Source of the DNA: Amphibacillus sp. MSJ-3 | Lineage (GTDB): Bacteria > Bacillota > Bacilli > Bacillales > Amphibacillaceae | Reading direction: 5' to 3' | DNA: 64,000 nt | NCBI RefSeq assembly: GCF_018919165.1 | Contig: NZ_JAHLQM010000001.1 | Location: 62,001 to 126,000 of the forward strand | Shown: positions 9,897-20,578 of the stretch, piece after piece | Numbering within the stretch: position 1 is the stretch's first letter | Layout: each line of letters opens with the position of its first letter | Notes under the pieces: model-generated | Told to the model about the DNA's origin: nothing | The model's database searches: none | What the model saw: the letters and a program-made list of their open reading frames with translations, nothing else | Translations under genes and position numbers: made by a program

Positions 9897-10085
9897 ATGT
9901 TTCGTAACAATCGTTTTCGAATCCCACCAGAATTTCGAGAATACTTAGTTATTATTGAACGTAGCCTCATACCTATTTGTATTGTACAAATTGTTCGAAC
10001 CGTTCTTTTCCCCTCAACACTAGATATGTTTTTGCTCGCTATGTTTGTGGGTGTGTATTCACTTTTATATTTAGATTTGCTATAA
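9897..10085 (+). CDS. Small hypothetical membrane protein (62 aa)
   Basis: A 62-residue ORF that I do not recognise by family. It looks real: AAAGGGTG lies just upstream of the ATG, a sigma-A-like promoter with a perfect TATAAT lies before it, and two hairpins follow. The protein has a basic N-terminal stretch (FRNNRFRIPPEFREY) and two hydrophobic segments, about residues 23-40 and 42-61. It is one of the few plus-strand genes and lies divergent to valS. It could be a conserved membrane peptide of Bacillaceae, but no function can be inferred. Confidence 0.6.
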   Translation: MFRNNRFRIPPEFREYLVIIERSLIPICIVQIVRTVLFPSTLDMFLLAMFVGVYSLLYLDLL

Positions 10086-10095
10086 ATTAAAATTT

Positions 10096-10177
10096 GAAAA
10101 GAAGTCCATTTGCCGACTTCTCCATTAAAAAAACAAGTGTAGAAAACATGGTTACTTTTCCGCACTTGTTTGTTTCA
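10096..10177 (+). terminator. Tandem hairpins after the small membrane ORF
   Basis: GAAGTC pairs with GACTTC at 10102-10122. A second hairpin pairs AACAAGTG with CACTTGTT (10131-10170) and is followed by TGTTT. Together they are a plausible terminator. Confidence 0.45.
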
Positions 10178-10224
10178 TTTAATGATACGAATACCATAAT
10201 GATTTAACAGAGGATAAAATGAGC

Positions 10225-10385
10225 CTTCTCTCAGCGGGAGTGCTTGATCCTCACTGGATATTAGATGACCGCATCAAGCTTTTACTGACTGTTGATCCTC
10301 CAATTATAATCCAATAGTCTCACTTGTTTGATTAAAACAAGGAGCTTACAGTCCGTTAATGCGCGATACAAATTAAGTACTTATT
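10225..10385 (+). repeat. Dispersed intergenic repeat R1, copy A
   Basis: Contains GATATTAGATGACCGCATC, TTTTACTGACTGTTGATCC and GGAGCTTACAGTCCGTTAAT in that order. The same blocks occur at 19895-20045. The rest of the 495-bp gap (10386-10580) shows no gene. Confidence 0.6.
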
Positions 10386-10580
10386 TTTTTAAAAAAACAC
10401 CTGTAATTGCTACTCTAGTCGGATACTTTACACAGGATCGGTCCCACTTTTACAAGATAGAGAACAGCTGGCCGTAAGAAATGGGATTGGAACGACGGTT
10501 AACCCACCCCGCCATAAAGATTTAGACTTTTTTTAGAAGAACTTTTAACATGTCTTTGTGAAATCTGCTATCTACTCATT

Positions 10581-11516
10581 CTATTGTGGTAAATAAATGA
10601 TTTGGCCTTGATAAATAGAAGTAGTCTCTAACCGATTTGCACGTTGTAATTTTGCTAAACTTACTTGATACTTCTCAGCTATTTGTTCCAAGGAATCTTC
10701 ATCTTGGACAATGTACATTCTTAACTTTGAGTACCGCTCTACTTCATCCTCCGCTTGCTCAAATAAATCTAGTAGATAAGTAGTTTTTTGTACACTTTCT
10801 TCTATTTCATCTGTTTTTGTTTCATGTATCGCTATGGATTCCTCTACTCTATCACTAATCGGTTCATCATCTTCAAGTTCTTCTCTTTCCTCCCTTTTAT
10901 TCAGTGGAATCACCTTATCTTCAGCTTCCTCAGCTTTATTTACGATTTCATTTTCTTCTTTTACTTTTATGTCAAATTGAATCATTTCTTCTTCACTTTC
11001 CTCTACTTCAGTATCCACATCGGTATTCTGCTCTAGTTCCTCTTCCTCAACTTCATCTTCAACTTTATCTTCGCCTTTTCGCTCATATTCAAGTCCTTCA
11101 ATTTGGATAGTCGCTTCTAACTCTAATTTCCGGGCATCAGGCACATGATAATCAAAATGATCAACACTAACGGTTAAGTCATTCAAACTTTTAATCCGCT
11201 CATGTGGAATTGAGATATCAATCGGAAAATGATGTAGAAATTCACAAACTCCTTCCTCATCCTGCTCAACTCGTTTAAAGTAACGGGATTGTATCTCTTC
11301 ATCATCTTCAACTTCACTCTGATCATCAATAAAAACTGGTAAATATTCACCCGTTAAAGCAATAATCCCACGTACTGATACATGATCGTCATGTGATTCA
11401 ATTGAAATTTCTGGATCTAGTCCAATACCTAACACTTCTGAGACGCCTTCATTTCTATGAAAAAATAATGTTTCTGTTAAATCAAAATGAAATGGCTTCA
11501 TCTCTTTTTCCGTCAT
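10581..11516 (-). CDS. spoVID: Stage VI sporulation protein D (spore coat morphogenesis), LysM protein
   Basis: A 311-residue protein with the SpoVID layout. It has a conserved N-terminal domain (about residues 1-140), a long acidic Glu-rich middle (about 145-255), and a C-terminal LysM domain (MYIVQDEDSLEQIAEKYQVS, about 266-310). In B. subtilis SpoVID drives spore coat encasement from the mother cell, binding SpoIVA and SafA. It is shorter than the B. subtilis protein (575 residues), mainly in the acidic linker. It keeps its usual place near valS, but hemL-hemA, which normally follow, are missing. Sigma-E control is expected but I did not identify a promoter. Confidence 0.88.
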   Translation of the reverse strand: MTEKEMKPFHFDLTETLFFHRNEGVSEVLGIGLDPEISIESHDDHVSVRGIIALTGEYLPVFIDDQSEVEDDEEIQSRYFKRVEQDEEGVCEFLHHFPIDISIPHERIKSLNDLTVSVDHFDYHVPDARKLELEATIQIEGLEYERKGEDKVEDEVEEEELEQNTDVDTEVEESEEEMIQFDIKVKEENEIVNKAEEAEDKVIPLNKREEREELEDDEPISDRVEESIAIHETKTDEIEESVQKTTYLLDLFEQAEDEVERYSKLRMYIVQDEDSLEQIAEKYQVSLAKLQRANRLETTSIYQGQIIYLPQ

Positions 11517-11935
11517 TAAATCTCCTCCTTTAAAACACCTATTCTCACGTCATATTAACTTGTAGCATTTTTTAATCAATCTTAAATAATTATTAGAAAT
11601 GCTTATTCAATGACTTAGATGTCTCTTGCCATATGACAAGTGCCTTGACGTTTATTCATTTATCCTATGGACGTGAAACTTCAATCACTTAATAACGGTA
11701 ACTTTTCTATGTTTAACTTTAAAAAATAATGATACACGCCCTCAATAACAGTTATATGATTCTCTACTCATATTATGCTTTAGTTTATGGGAGAAATCCT
11801 TCTTAATTATCGCATCCCCGTTTTAACACCAATATATAAGTTATATAGCTTTAATTAGGAAAAATTAAAGCAATCTGATAAAATATAAATGAATTCAATA
11901 ACATAGTTTCTATAAATTAAAGACAGGTGACCTTG
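11517..11935. other. About 420-bp AT-rich gap between spoVID and a LiaI-like gene
   Basis: This is the divergent promoter region of spoVID (minus) and the next plus-strand gene. The genes hemAXCDBL, which occupy this place in B. subtilis, have left no ORF remnant that I can see. Confidence 0.6.
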
Positions 11936-12418
11936 ATGCGCAAACAAAATTATTTAACCGCCTATATTTTAATCGGGGTTGGACTATATTTCTTATTACA
12001 GCAATGGCAAATTCCACTTCTAGAAAACTTTACAACATGGCCAACCCTCTTGATGATACTTGGTTTCAGTTTATTGATTCACGGTTATCTGAGCCGTGAT
12101 CATGATAAACTTTTTCCAGGAGTTGTTTTACTTGGAATAGGCATTCACTTTCATGCGATATCTATTTATCCAAATTGGATTGATCATTGGAGTGTCTATG
12201 CAATTATTATTGGCCTTGCTTTTTTAATTCGATACCAGAAAACAAAAGTTGGGCTTTATCCAGGTTTAATCTTACTTTTAACCGGCTTGTTCGTACTGTT
12301 GTCACTTACAAACAGTCAATTTTCTCAATCGGTTAATCAACTCCTTCGTGTGTTAGAAAATTATTGGCCAGTATCCTTGATTATATTTGGAGTTTATCTA
12401 TTGATTAAAAAAAGATAG
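11936..12418 (+). CDS. LiaI/LiaF-like polytopic membrane protein
   Basis: A 160-residue membrane protein with paired hydrophobic segments and short loops (GVGLYFLLQQWQI, WPTLLMILGFSLLIHGYL, YPGLILLLTGLFVLLSL, WPVSLIIFGVYLLIKKR). This is the repeated pattern of the LiaI/LiaF N-terminal transmembrane family (DUF5668-like). The start chosen is the ATG at 11936, five bases after AGGTGA; the longer frame uses GTG inside that site. Members of the family act in cell-envelope stress sensing or have unknown roles. It is convergent with engB and shares a terminator with it. The specific function is unknown. Confidence 0.65.
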   Translation: MRKQNYLTAYILIGVGLYFLLQQWQIPLLENFTTWPTLLMILGFSLLIHGYLSRDHDKLFPGVVLLGIGIHFHAISIYPNWIDHWSVYAIIIGLAFLIRYQKTKVGLYPGLILLLTGLFVLLSLTNSQFSQSVNQLLRVLENYWPVSLIIFGVYLLIKKR

Positions 12419-12454
12419 TTACAGTAGCTTTAATCCACTGTAACTATCTTTTTT
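12407..12454. terminator. Bidirectional terminator between the LiaI-like gene and engB
   Basis: AAGATAGTTACAGT pairs with ACTGTAACTATCTT, with an A-run before and a T-run after. It works in both directions and overlaps both stop codons. Confidence 0.85.
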
Positions 12455-13034
12455 CTAAAAATAATTCGATTGCCTTCCAAGCCTGATCCTTTCCTTGAGC
12501 AGTTTCCGCCGAAAAAGGAATAAGTTGATCTTCTTTTTCTACTTCTAATCTTTCTTCAATCATTTTTAACTGTTTATTTACCTGACTTTTTTTTATCTTA
12601 TCTAATTTTGTTGCAATAATGATAACAGGAATTTGATAATGCTTTAAAAAATCATACATCATTTTATCATCTTCGGTCGGTCGATGTCTAATATCGACAA
12701 TTAATACCGTAGCTTTTAAATTCTTACGATCCGCGAAGTAATTCTCCATCATTTTCCCCCATGCTTCGCGTTCTTTTTTCGATACTTTCGCATATCCATA
12801 ACCTGGGACATCAACAAAGTGAAAAAATTCATTAATAAGATAAAAGTTTAACGTTTGTGTTTTCCCTGGCTTCGATGATGTCCGCGCTAAAGCTTTTCGA
12901 TTAATCATTTTATTAATAAATGATGATTTGCCAACATTTGAACGCCCTGCTAAAGCGATTTCGGGATATCCTTCTGTTGGAAATTGCTTAGGTAAAACAG
13001 CACTAATTGTTAAATCTGAGTGTGTGACTTTCAT
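12444..13034 (-). CDS. engB: Ribosome biogenesis GTPase EngB/YsxC
   Basis: A 196-residue TrmE-Era-EngA-YihA family GTPase needed for maturation of the 50S subunit. G1 is [14 protein letters not shown]3 is [10 protein letters not shown] and G4 is [14 protein letters not shown] is the G5 region. The start is the ATG at 13034 because GGAGG lies just upstream. That site is inside the last codons of lon, one base before its stop, so the two genes are translationally close and form an operon, as in B. subtilis (lonA-ysxC). Confidence 0.95.
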   Translation of the reverse strand: MKVTHSDLTISAVLPKQFPTEGYPEIALAGRSNVGKSSFINKMINRKALARTSSKPGKTQTLNFYLINEFFHFVDVPGYGYAKVSKKEREAWGKMMENYFADRKNLKATVLIVDIRHRPTEDDKMMYDFLKHYQIPVIIIATKLDKIKKSQVNKQLKMIEERLEVEKEDQLIPFSAETAQGKDQAWKAIELFLEKR

Positions 13035-13035
13035 T

Positions 13036-15357
13036 TTATACCTCCACAAGCGCATGTTCTAAAACTTGATCTAAGTGACTGACAACAATAAAAGTGAGTG
13101 ATCTTTTGACACTCTTTGGAATATCAATCAAATCCTTCTCATTATCCTTAGGTAAAATAATCGTTGTTAATCCCGCTCGGTGAGCGCTTAAGACTTTTTC
13201 TTTCAATCCGCCAATCGGCAAAACATGTCCACGCAAGGTTATTTCCCCTGTCATACCTACTTCCTTTTTAACGGGACGATTTGTTAAACCAGATACGAGC
13301 GCTGTTGCAATTGTTATTCCAGCGGAAGGACCATCTTTAGGTGTCGCACCTTCTGGAACATGGATATGAATATCATGGTCTTGATAAAATGTAGGATCAA
13401 TCGACAATTCCTTTGCTCGTGAGCGGACATAGCTTAAGGCAGCATAGGCTGATTCTTTCATAACGTCCCCTAACTTACCCGTTAATGAGAGCTTACCCTT
13501 ACCTGGTATAATACTAACTTCTATCGACAAGGTATCGCCGCCAGCCGTTGTATAAGCAAGTCCTGTAGCTGTACCAATCTGATTCTCAGCTTCCATCATA
13601 CCATAACGATAAATAGGTTTACCTAATAATTTCTCCAATTGTTTTTTTGTCACAATTAGTTGTTTTTTCTGTTCAGATACATATAATCTTGTTGCTTTCC
13701 GGCAAATCGCTGCAATTTGACGTTCTAATTGCCGAACACCAGCTTCTCGAGAGTAACGACGAATTAATTGAGTCAAAGCTTCATCGCGGATTTGTAATTG
13801 ATTCGCTTCTAAGCCATGAACTTTGAGTTGTTTCGGGATTAAATGTTCCCTAGCGATATGTTGCTTTTCTAGTTCGGTATAACCAGGAATTGAAATAATC
13901 TCCATTCGATCAAGTAAAGGGCTTGGAATGGATTGTAGGTTATTGGCTGTGCTAATAAACATAACATTACTTAAATCATATGATTCTTCAATAAAATGAT
14001 CACTAAATTGATTATTCTGTTCAGGATCCAATACCTCTAGCATTGCGGAAGCAGGATCACCTCTGAAATCATGAGCCATCTTATCTATTTCATCAAGTAA
14101 AATAACCGGATTAGTGGTTCCTGCCTTTTTCATCGCTTGAATAACTCGTCCAGGCATTGCACCTATGTAAGTACGACGATGCCCCCTAATCTCAGCTTCA
14201 TCTCGTATACCACCTAAAGATATTCGAACGAATTGACGATTTATTGCCCGGGCAATAGACTTTGCTAATGATGTTTTTCCTACTCCTGGCGGTCCGACCA
14301 GACAAAGTATTGGACCCCTTAAACTCCTGGTTAACTGTTGAACGGCTAAATGCTCTAATACACGCTCTTTAACCTTCTCTAACCCATAATGGTCATCATT
14401 TAGAATAGATTCTGCTTGATTAATATCCAAGTGATCCTTTGTTTGCTTCGACCATGGTAACGAAATAAGCCAATCTAAGTAATTCCTAATCACTGCACTT
14501 TCTGCTGACGTTTGAGGGATATATTCATAACGTTTTAATTCTTTGTAGGCAACGGTTAAAATACGTTCAGGCATACCACTTTGCTCAATTTTTTCTTTTA
14601 GATCCGTAATCTCACTCGTTTTGCCATCCTTTTCGCCTAACTCATTCTGAATTGCTTTCATTTGTTCACGCAAGTAATACTCTTTTTGTGTTTGCTCGAT
14701 CGACCTTTTAACACGGTGGCCAATTTTTTGTTCTAGCCGAAGAATTTCATGTTCGTTTGAGATAAGTTCAGTTAATCGTTGAGCACGTTCCTCAATATCT
14801 GTTGTTTCTAATAATAATTGTTTGAGCGATAATTTAAGCGGTAAATGTGAACTAATTATGTCTGTTAATCTAGATAAATGATCAATATCAACAATACCTA
14901 AATACGTTTCCTTCGTCAGTTTACTTGATAAATCGACGTATTTTTTAAATTGATCAAGCAACACTCTTATTAAAGCAGTGTTTTTTGACTCGTCAAGAAT
15001 TAATTCCTCTGTCAAAATCTCAGCCTTTACAGACATATAGGGTATTTCTTGTTCATAATAAACAACTTTTGCCCGATTTATTCCTTCAACTAATACCCGA
15101 ATGGTTCCATTGGGTAATTTTAATAATTTCTTAACGAAAGCAATTGTCCCGATTTGATACAGGTCATCTTGCTTTGGTTCTGTAATCGAACTTTTCTTTT
15201 GTGATATCAGCATTATCTTTCGGTCTTGCTTCATAGCTATTTCAAGTGCCTCAATTGATGATTTTCTCCCTATATCTAAATGCATCACAACAGCTGGATA
15301 GACGACCACCCCCCTAAGTGGAAGAAGCGGTAAAGACACTCGTTTATCTTCATTCAT
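13036..15357 (-). CDS. lon: ATP-dependent protease Lon
   Basis: A 773-residue LonA-type AAA+ serine protease of the cytoplasm. It has an N-terminal substrate-binding domain beginning [13 protein letters not shown] and a coiled coil ([17 protein letters not shown]). Walker A is [13 protein letters not shown] (about 350) and Walker B is ILLDEIDK. In the C-terminal protease domain the catalytic Ser lies in PKDGPSAG (about 677) and the Lys in [14 protein letters not shown] (about 720). I chose the ATG at 15357, preceded by a GGGGG run. B. subtilis has lonB between clpX and lonA; only a 100-bp gap is present here. Confidence 0.96.
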   Translation of the reverse strand: MNEDKRVSLPLLPLRGVVVYPAVVMHLDIGRKSSIEALEIAMKQDRKIMLISQKKSSITEPKQDDLYQIGTIAFVKKLLKLPNGTIRVLVEGINRAKVVYYEQEIPYMSVKAEILTEELILDESKNTALIRVLLDQFKKYVDLSSKLTKETYLGIVDIDHLSRLTDIISSHLPLKLSLKQLLLETTDIEERAQRLTELISNEHEILRLEQKIGHRVKRSIEQTQKEYYLREQMKAIQNELGEKDGKTSEITDLKEKIEQSGMPERILTVAYKELKRYEYIPQTSAESAVIRNYLDWLISLPWSKQTKDHLDINQAESILNDDHYGLEKVKERVLEHLAVQQLTRSLRGPILCLVGPPGVGKTSLAKSIARAINRQFVRISLGGIRDEAEIRGHRRTYIGAMPGRVIQAMKKAGTTNPVILLDEIDKMAHDFRGDPASAMLEVLDPEQNNQFSDHFIEESYDLSNVMFISTANNLQSIPSPLLDRMEIISIPGYTELEKQHIAREHLIPKQLKVHGLEANQLQIRDEALTQLIRRYSREAGVRQLERQIAAICRKATRLYVSEQKKQLIVTKKQLEKLLGKPIYRYGMMEAENQIGTATGLAYTTAGGDTLSIEVSIIPGKGKLSLTGKLGDVMKESAYAALSYVRSRAKELSIDPTFYQDHDIHIHVPEGATPKDGPSAGITIATALVSGLTNRPVKKEVGMTGEITLRGHVLPIGGLKEKVLSAHRAGLTTIILPKDNEKDLIDIPKSVKRSLTFIVVSHLDQVLEHALVEV

Positions 15358-15439
15358 CAAAAATAACCCCCGTAAGTGTATCATGCCATAGTTGACAGTA
15401 ATCCTCCATTTCTAATTTTAGAAACGGAAATATTTAGAA

Positions 15440-15468
15440 GAAAAACCCCTTGCTTTTTAAACAAGGGA
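15440..15468 (-). terminator. Terminator of clpX
   Basis: On the minus strand CCCTTG-(9-base loop)-CAAGGG is followed by GTTTTTC, 17 bases after the clpX stop. Confidence 0.75.
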
Positions 15469-15484
15469 TTTATAAAGGTATAAA

Positions 15485-16759
15485 TTAAGCACTTTCTTTT
15501 GGTTTTTCTTCTTCTATAAATAGTGATCCATCTTCAAGCAATAGTTTTGGACGTCCTTCTTCATGTTCGACAGTTTCTTTTGTAATGATACATTTTTTAA
15601 TATCATCACGCGAAGGCAGTTCAAACATAACATCTAACATAATTGTCTCTAGGATTGAACGTAATCCACGTGCACCTGTTTTTCTTTCCATTGCTTTAAC
15701 AGCAATTGCTTCAAGTGCTTCCTCTTCAAATTCTAACTCAACATCATCCATTTTGAATAAACGTTTATACTGTTTAACTAGAGCATTCTTAGGTTTAGTT
15801 AAAATATCAATTAAAGCTTCCTGATCAAGCGGCTCTAAACTACCAATGATAGGTAAGCGACCGATAAACTCAGGAATTAATCCGAATTTCAATAAGTCCT
15901 CAGGTAAAACTTTTTGTAATAATTCAGCCTTATCAAGTTGACTTGTTTCGGATTCAGCATCAAAACCAATCACTTTTTTACCTAAACGACTTTTGACAAT
16001 CTGATCAATCCCATCAAAAGCCCCACCTACAATAAACAAAATATTTGTTGTATCAATTTGAATAAACTCTTGGTGAGGATGTTTACGCCCACCTTGTGGT
16101 GGAACACTTGCCACTGTTCCTTCAAGTATTTTCAATAAAGCTTGTTGGACACCTTCACCTGAAACATCTCTTGTGATTGATGGATTTTCAGATTTGCGAG
16201 CAACTTTATCAATTTCATCAATATAGATAATCCCTTTTTCTGCTCTCTCAACATCATAATCAGCTGCTTGAATTAGTTTAAGTAGTATATTCTCAACATC
16301 TTCCCCTACATAACCCGCTTCAGTTAGTGATGTTGCATCTGCTATTGCAAATGGAACGTTTAAGATACGTGCCAATGTTTGGGCAAGTAATGTTTTACCA
16401 CTACCGGTTGGTCCAATCATGGCAATATTACTTTTGGCTAATTCAACATCATCTGCATGATCCATTGCGTTAATTCGTTTGTAATGATTATAGACGGCAA
16501 CAGAGAGACTCTTTTTAGCTTTACTTTGTCCAATCACATAATCATTGAGGATTTCAGCGATTTCTTGTGGTTTACGCACGTCCGTAAATTCAATATCCTC
16601 TTCAACACCTAATTCCTCTTCAACGATTTCAGAACAAAGTTCAATACATTCATCGCATATATAGACACCAGGTCCAGCTACTAATTTCCGTACTTGTTCC
16701 TGGCTCTTTCCACAAAAAGAACACTTAAGCTGACCCTTTTCTTCGTTAAATTTATACAA
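15485..16759 (-). CDS. clpX: ClpX, ATP-binding subunit of ClpXP
   Basis: A 424-residue AAA+ unfoldase that feeds substrates to the ClpP peptidase. The N-terminal zinc-binding domain has Cys13, Cys16, Cys35 and Cys38 (CSFC and CDEC). Walker A GPTGSGKT lies at about 117-124, with IIYIDEIDK for Walker B. The GYVGEDVE pore-loop segment, the [19 protein letters not shown] region and the IGFDAES ClpP-contact loop are present. Length is standard. It lies between tig and lon, as in B. subtilis without lonB. Confidence 0.97.
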   Translation of the reverse strand: MYKFNEEKGQLKCSFCGKSQEQVRKLVAGPGVYICDECIELCSEIVEEELGVEEDIEFTDVRKPQEIAEILNDYVIGQSKAKKSLSVAVYNHYKRINAMDHADDVELAKSNIAMIGPTGSGKTLLAQTLARILNVPFAIADATSLTEAGYVGEDVENILLKLIQAADYDVERAEKGIIYIDEIDKVARKSENPSITRDVSGEGVQQALLKILEGTVASVPPQGGRKHPHQEFIQIDTTNILFIVGGAFDGIDQIVKSRLGKKVIGFDAESETSQLDKAELLQKVLPEDLLKFGLIPEFIGRLPIIGSLEPLDQEALIDILTKPKNALVKQYKRLFKMDDVELEFEEEALEAIAVKAMERKTGARGLRSILETIMLDVMFELPSRDDIKKCIITKETVEHEEGRPKLLLEDGSLFIEEEKPKESA

Positions 16760-17098
16760 ATTCCTTCACCCCTCTATATTAAACAATCTTTCCTAAGTCT
16801 TGTGTTTTAATATGTTCTCGTATTTTAGTTAGAAACAATTTATAATTTGTTTCCTTTATAAATTCATCATAACAAATAAGAAATCAGATTCAAAACAATA
16901 GCTCTTATGGATACTTTTTTAGTGTTACCAACTTAGCCAAACATTAAACGAATTTAATTAAGTATATGTATATATCATATGTTATAAAAAAAGGACAGTG
17001 AAAGGATTACTTAGTCTATCCGATCACTTATGTAAAACACAATGATGTGAGAAAACAAGGCAAACCATGCGCTGCCTTGTTTTCTATTGGCTATCTAA
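16760..17098. other. 339-bp gap between tig and clpX
   Basis: AT-rich sequence with the tig terminator at its right end (17050-17085). No ORF, RNA gene or repeat recognised; it presumably contains the clpX promoter on the minus strand. Confidence 0.6.
17050..17085 (-). terminator. Terminator of tig
   Basis: Twelve-base arms AGAAAACAAGGC and GCCTTGTTTTCT around a 12-base loop, 14 bases beyond the tig stop. Confidence 0.75.
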
Positions 17099-18385
17099 TT
17101 ATTTAACTATGCTATTATCTACTAAGAAATCAATCGCTTTTTTAAATTTTAAATCTTCTTTTAACATATCAGTATTTCCGCCTAACATTTGTGTCAACTG
17201 CTCAACTTCAATTTGATACATTTTCGCCATTGTTTCTAGCTCTTCATTAATATCTTCCTCAGTTACTTCTAAGTCCTCTTCGATTGCAATGGCTTCTAGG
17301 ACTAGGTTTGTTCGTACACGTTTACTTGCATCTTCTTTCATTTGTTCTTTCAATGCTTCTTCATCTTGACCAGAGAATTGAGAATACATCTCAAGTGTCA
17401 TTCCTTGTTGCTGTAAACGTTGTTCAAATTCACTTACCATACGGTCTAATTCTGTATCAATCATCACTTCTGGAATATCAATTTCAGCGTTATCAGAAGC
17501 TTGATTAATCAACGTTTCACGTTTTTTATTTTCTGCTTCTGCTTTTTTCTGTTCTTCAAGGCGTTCTTTTGTTTTTTCTTTAAGTTCTGCTAATGATTCA
17601 ACTTCATCATCAACATCTTTAGCAAATTCATCATCTAATTCTGGTAATTCCTTCGCCTTAATTTCATGGATTTTCACTTTAAAGGTTGCTGCTTTTCCAG
17701 CAAGATCTTCCGCATGATAATCTTCAGGGAAAGTTACCTCTACCTCAGTTTCTTCATCATTTGCTTTACCAATTAATTGTTCTTCAAAACCTGGAATAAA
17801 AGAACCAGATCCAATCTCTAATGAATGGTTCTCACCCGCTCCACCTTCAAAAGCTTCACCATCTATGAAACCTTCAAAATCGATGACAGCAGTATCCCCT
17901 TCTTCAATGGTTCCATCTTCTTTAACAACTAATTCAGCTAATCTTTGACGTTGGTTTTCAATATCTTGATCAACATCTTCATCTGTGACTGTTACATCAT
18001 CTTCTTCTACTTCAAGGTCTTTGTATTCACCTAATTTTACTTCTGGTTTAACTGTAATTTCTGCTGTAAAAATAAACGTTTTTCCTTTTTCAATTTGAGT
18101 AATATCCACTTCTGGTTGATCCACAGGTAAAATTCCAGTCTCATCAATCGCTGTTGAATAAGCTTCTGGTAAAAGGATATCTACTGCATCTTGATATAAA
18201 GATTCAACACCAAACCGTTGTTCAAATAATCCTCTTGGTACTCTTCCTTTACGGAAACCAGGTAATTGTACGTCTTTTACTACTTTTTTAAAGGCTTTAT
18301 CTAGTGCATCATTAAATTTTTCCGCTTCTACTTCAACAGTTAGCGTTCCTAGATTGCCCTCTTTTTTTTCCCATTTAGCCGTCAT
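17099..18385 (-). CDS. tig: Trigger factor, ribosome-associated chaperone and prolyl isomerase
   Basis: A 428-residue trigger factor. The ribosome-binding loop GFRKGRVP is at about residues 43-50. The FKBP-type prolyl isomerase domain (about 160-245) includes [11 protein letters not shown] and the flap region. The C-terminal chaperone domain is helical and acidic. Ends with [10 protein letters not shown]. The protein binds the exit tunnel and shields nascent chains. Upstream neighbour is a TPR protein equivalent to B. subtilis ysoA; downstream is clpX. Length is typical for Bacillales. Confidence 0.97.
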   Translation of the reverse strand: MTAKWEKKEGNLGTLTVEVEAEKFNDALDKAFKKVVKDVQLPGFRKGRVPRGLFEQRFGVESLYQDAVDILLPEAYSTAIDETGILPVDQPEVDITQIEKGKTFIFTAEITVKPEVKLGEYKDLEVEEDDVTVTDEDVDQDIENQRQRLAELVVKEDGTIEEGDTAVIDFEGFIDGEAFEGGAGENHSLEIGSGSFIPGFEEQLIGKANDEETEVEVTFPEDYHAEDLAGKAATFKVKIHEIKAKELPELDDEFAKDVDDEVESLAELKEKTKERLEEQKKAEAENKKRETLINQASDNAEIDIPEVMIDTELDRMVSEFEQRLQQQGMTLEMYSQFSGQDEEALKEQMKEDASKRVRTNLVLEAIAIEEDLEVTEEDINEELETMAKMYQIEVEQLTQMLGGNTDMLKEDLKFKKAIDFLVDNSIVK

Positions 18386-18550
18386 TCATTTTCCCTCCAA
18401 ATAAGTACGAATAAATTCTATTTGCCGTTCATTCATGATTCATTATTATTGACACAAGACCGAACGCAAATTACAACCATTTCATTATAACACAAACATG
18501 CATCGTTTCAACATTTAGTATTGATAATAATTGAAACTCGTCAAACCAAA

Positions 18551-18632
18551 GGGGCTCTTTATCGCAGAATAATTGACTGTAAGCCTCCACTTCAATCATA
18601 TAAGAGAAATGATCGAATGAAAAGCGATAGGC
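18551..18632 (-). repeat. Dispersed intergenic repeat R1, copy D (reverse orientation)
   Basis: Read on the minus strand it gives TTATATGATTGAAGTGG, then GGCTTACAGTCAATTATTC and TGCGATAAAGAG. This closely matches the right half of copy B at 19981-20030. It fills the 300-bp gap upstream of tig. Confidence 0.6.
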
Positions 18633-18687
18633 AACAGAAAAAGCTCGATTTGTTTATCTAATACCCAATGGGAGATGAAAGTTCACT

Positions 18688-19674
18688 TTATTCCTCCATA
18701 ATTGAAAAATAAATCTTTTCAATTTCAATCATCTGATTCATCATAGCTAATGTGTCTTCCGAATAATTTTCCTTAGAAACATTACTCTTCGGTTCAAATG
18801 AGGCTTGAACAATTGCTATAATTGCCTCTTTAACTATATCTAACTCTGTCATTGCAGGTGATAAGGGATACAGAACATAAAAATAACGATCAATCAACTT
18901 TTCCCCCAGTTGAAAAAAAGTTGGATTCTCCTGCTCATAATTAATTAGTTCCTTTCTAAGCGCTTCTCGAAAAGGATGTTCATTCATATATGGAAATCGG
19001 CTAGGATTAATCATGATCTGTAGACCAAATTTTTTTACTTTAAAATTTCGGTCGATAGATTTTGCTTGTAAAAGCCCGACGATCACAGTCTTAATAACAG
19101 GATGAACATCTTCGCTTATTAACATTTGTTCAAATAATTTTATGTACGGAGCTATATCGGTATTTTGCAGATGATTAACTAAATGCCATTGTGCTAGACT
19201 ATCATTGCTTTCGAAAGCATCAACTAATTCGTGTTTTGTAATTTTCGCTTCTTGTTCCATTTGTTCATCAACTAACGGTTGATTAACTTCATATAATTTC
19301 TCTAATTGACCTTTCAATGGATCAGGTATTCCTTTATCGTTTAAAACTTCTTCCAACAACTGTGCGACATCTTTATGTTTGTGAAATTGAAACAAGAGTG
19401 TTGCATATACATTTATGTATGAAAAGTAATCTTCATCTTTCCGAGCAATTAATTCTTCGCAAATTTCCTCTGCCTCACTTTGTTTCCCTAACTCAATTAA
19501 ACACGTTAATTTCCCTAGAACAATGTCTTGATCATTTATGCCGTAATCAATAAGTTGATCAAAATAAGTTAAAGCTTGATAAAATTCCTTCTCCTGCATC
19601 GCATGAAATGCAGCTTGCTCTAACTCTAATCTCTGTTTTGGAAATAAAATAAGTTTATGATCTTGTTCATTCAT
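18688..19674 (-). CDS. ysoA: TPR-repeat protein (YsoA-like)
   Basis: A 328-residue soluble protein with tetratricopeptide-like helical repeats in its first 130 residues (AFHAMQEKEFYQALTYFDQL, then KLTCLIELGKQSEAEEICEEL, then YATLLFQFHKHKDVAQLLEEV). The remainder is helical and not assigned. Position upstream of tig matches B. subtilis ysoA, whose function is unknown. No signal peptide or membrane segment. The leu/ilv operon that lies beyond ysoA in B. subtilis is absent; a long non-coding stretch and tRNA genes follow instead. Confidence 0.75.
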   Translation of the reverse strand: MNEQDHKLILFPKQRLELEQAAFHAMQEKEFYQALTYFDQLIDYGINDQDIVLGKLTCLIELGKQSEAEEICEELIARKDEDYFSYINVYATLLFQFHKHKDVAQLLEEVLNDKGIPDPLKGQLEKLYEVNQPLVDEQMEQEAKITKHELVDAFESNDSLAQWHLVNHLQNTDIAPYIKLFEQMLISEDVHPVIKTVIVGLLQAKSIDRNFKVKKFGLQIMINPSRFPYMNEHPFREALRKELINYEQENPTFFQLGEKLIDRYFYVLYPLSPAMTELDIVKEAIIAIVQASFEPKSNVSKENYSEDTLAMMNQMIEIEKIYFSIMEE

Positions 19675-19894
19675 TCCCCTCCCCCTTTTCTATCTTTATT
19701 AAAAAGTTTATATTCCTTCAATATTCATCTAGTAAAAACTTTTGACTACATAAATCGGCCAACAAAAAAACTTAACCCTTGTTGATCGTTATAAATATCT
19801 ATTCTTTGTTCATTCTTACCCTTTTTTAAGAAATTCAAACCATTTTACATCTCCTATCTAGACGTTAAGTCCTGTAAAGCAAACTTTCGCTCAA

Positions 19895-20045
19895 TAAAGG
19901 ATTCGTCATCAGCTACTAAATATCAGATGAATAAATTAGTCTTTTATTGACTGCTGATCCCTTTTATCATTCAATAGTTTTCCTTATATGATTGAATTGG
20001 GTGGCTTATAGTCAGTTAATTTGCACTAAAAATTAGATAGGTACT
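19895..20045 (+). repeat. Dispersed intergenic repeat R1, copy B
   Basis: Contains ATATCAGATGAATAAATTAG, TTATTGACTGCTGATCC, ATATGATTGAATTGG and GGCTTATAGTCAGTTAAT. It matches copies A (10225-10385) and D (18551-18632). Confidence 0.6.
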
Positions 20046-20536
20046 CGATAATTCTTTAAATGTTATCAGGACAGAACGGTTTAAAATCTTCTCCTATATT
20101 TGATGAAAAAAGAACAACATTTATAAAGAGTTTAAAATTGAATTGAAACTAGCTTCTTTGAGGCTGTGTAAGGTAACTGTAGCACAATCCTGAGGCATAC
20201 CTTTGGTTAGTAGTAATATCTTTCACCACATCGTATTGATCGGCTTTTTTAAATCTATATGAAAATTATTATTCCCAATAAAGAGAATTTATGACTTTAT
20301 CATTTCTTGAAAAGTAAGTATCTATAAACATTCCTCTTCAATTATTCTTCTTTTTTTAAATAAATCCAATTGAATAAAAAAGATAAAATAAAAGCCTCGC
20401 AAACTTGACGTTCACAAGGCTTTCCATCGACATCCCAGAAGCGGATGAAAAAATCGTTTTACAAATCTACACATAAAATTTGTATAAAAAAGTTTGCACA
20501 AGCCTTCTTGCTACTTCTATGCCCAACAAAAGAAAA

Positions 20537-20578
20537 ATATCCTAAACCGTTGTTAAGACAACGATCTAGGATATTTTA
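20537..20578 (-). terminator. Terminator of the tRNA-Gly/tRNA-Arg transcript
   Basis: AAATATCCTA pairs with TAGGATATTT, with an inner GTTGT/ACAAC stem. Read on the minus strand it follows the tRNA genes and ends in TTCTTTTG. Confidence 0.7.

Noticed and set aside
9878-10165. 95-residue minus-strand ORF opposite the small membrane protein
   Set aside because: No ribosome binding site; the plus-strand ORF has promoter, binding site and membrane helices and explains the region better.
10788-11110. Two plus-strand ORFs opposite spoVID
   Set aside because: They are antisense to the Glu-rich linker of spoVID, which gives Phe/Leu-rich frames by codon complementarity.
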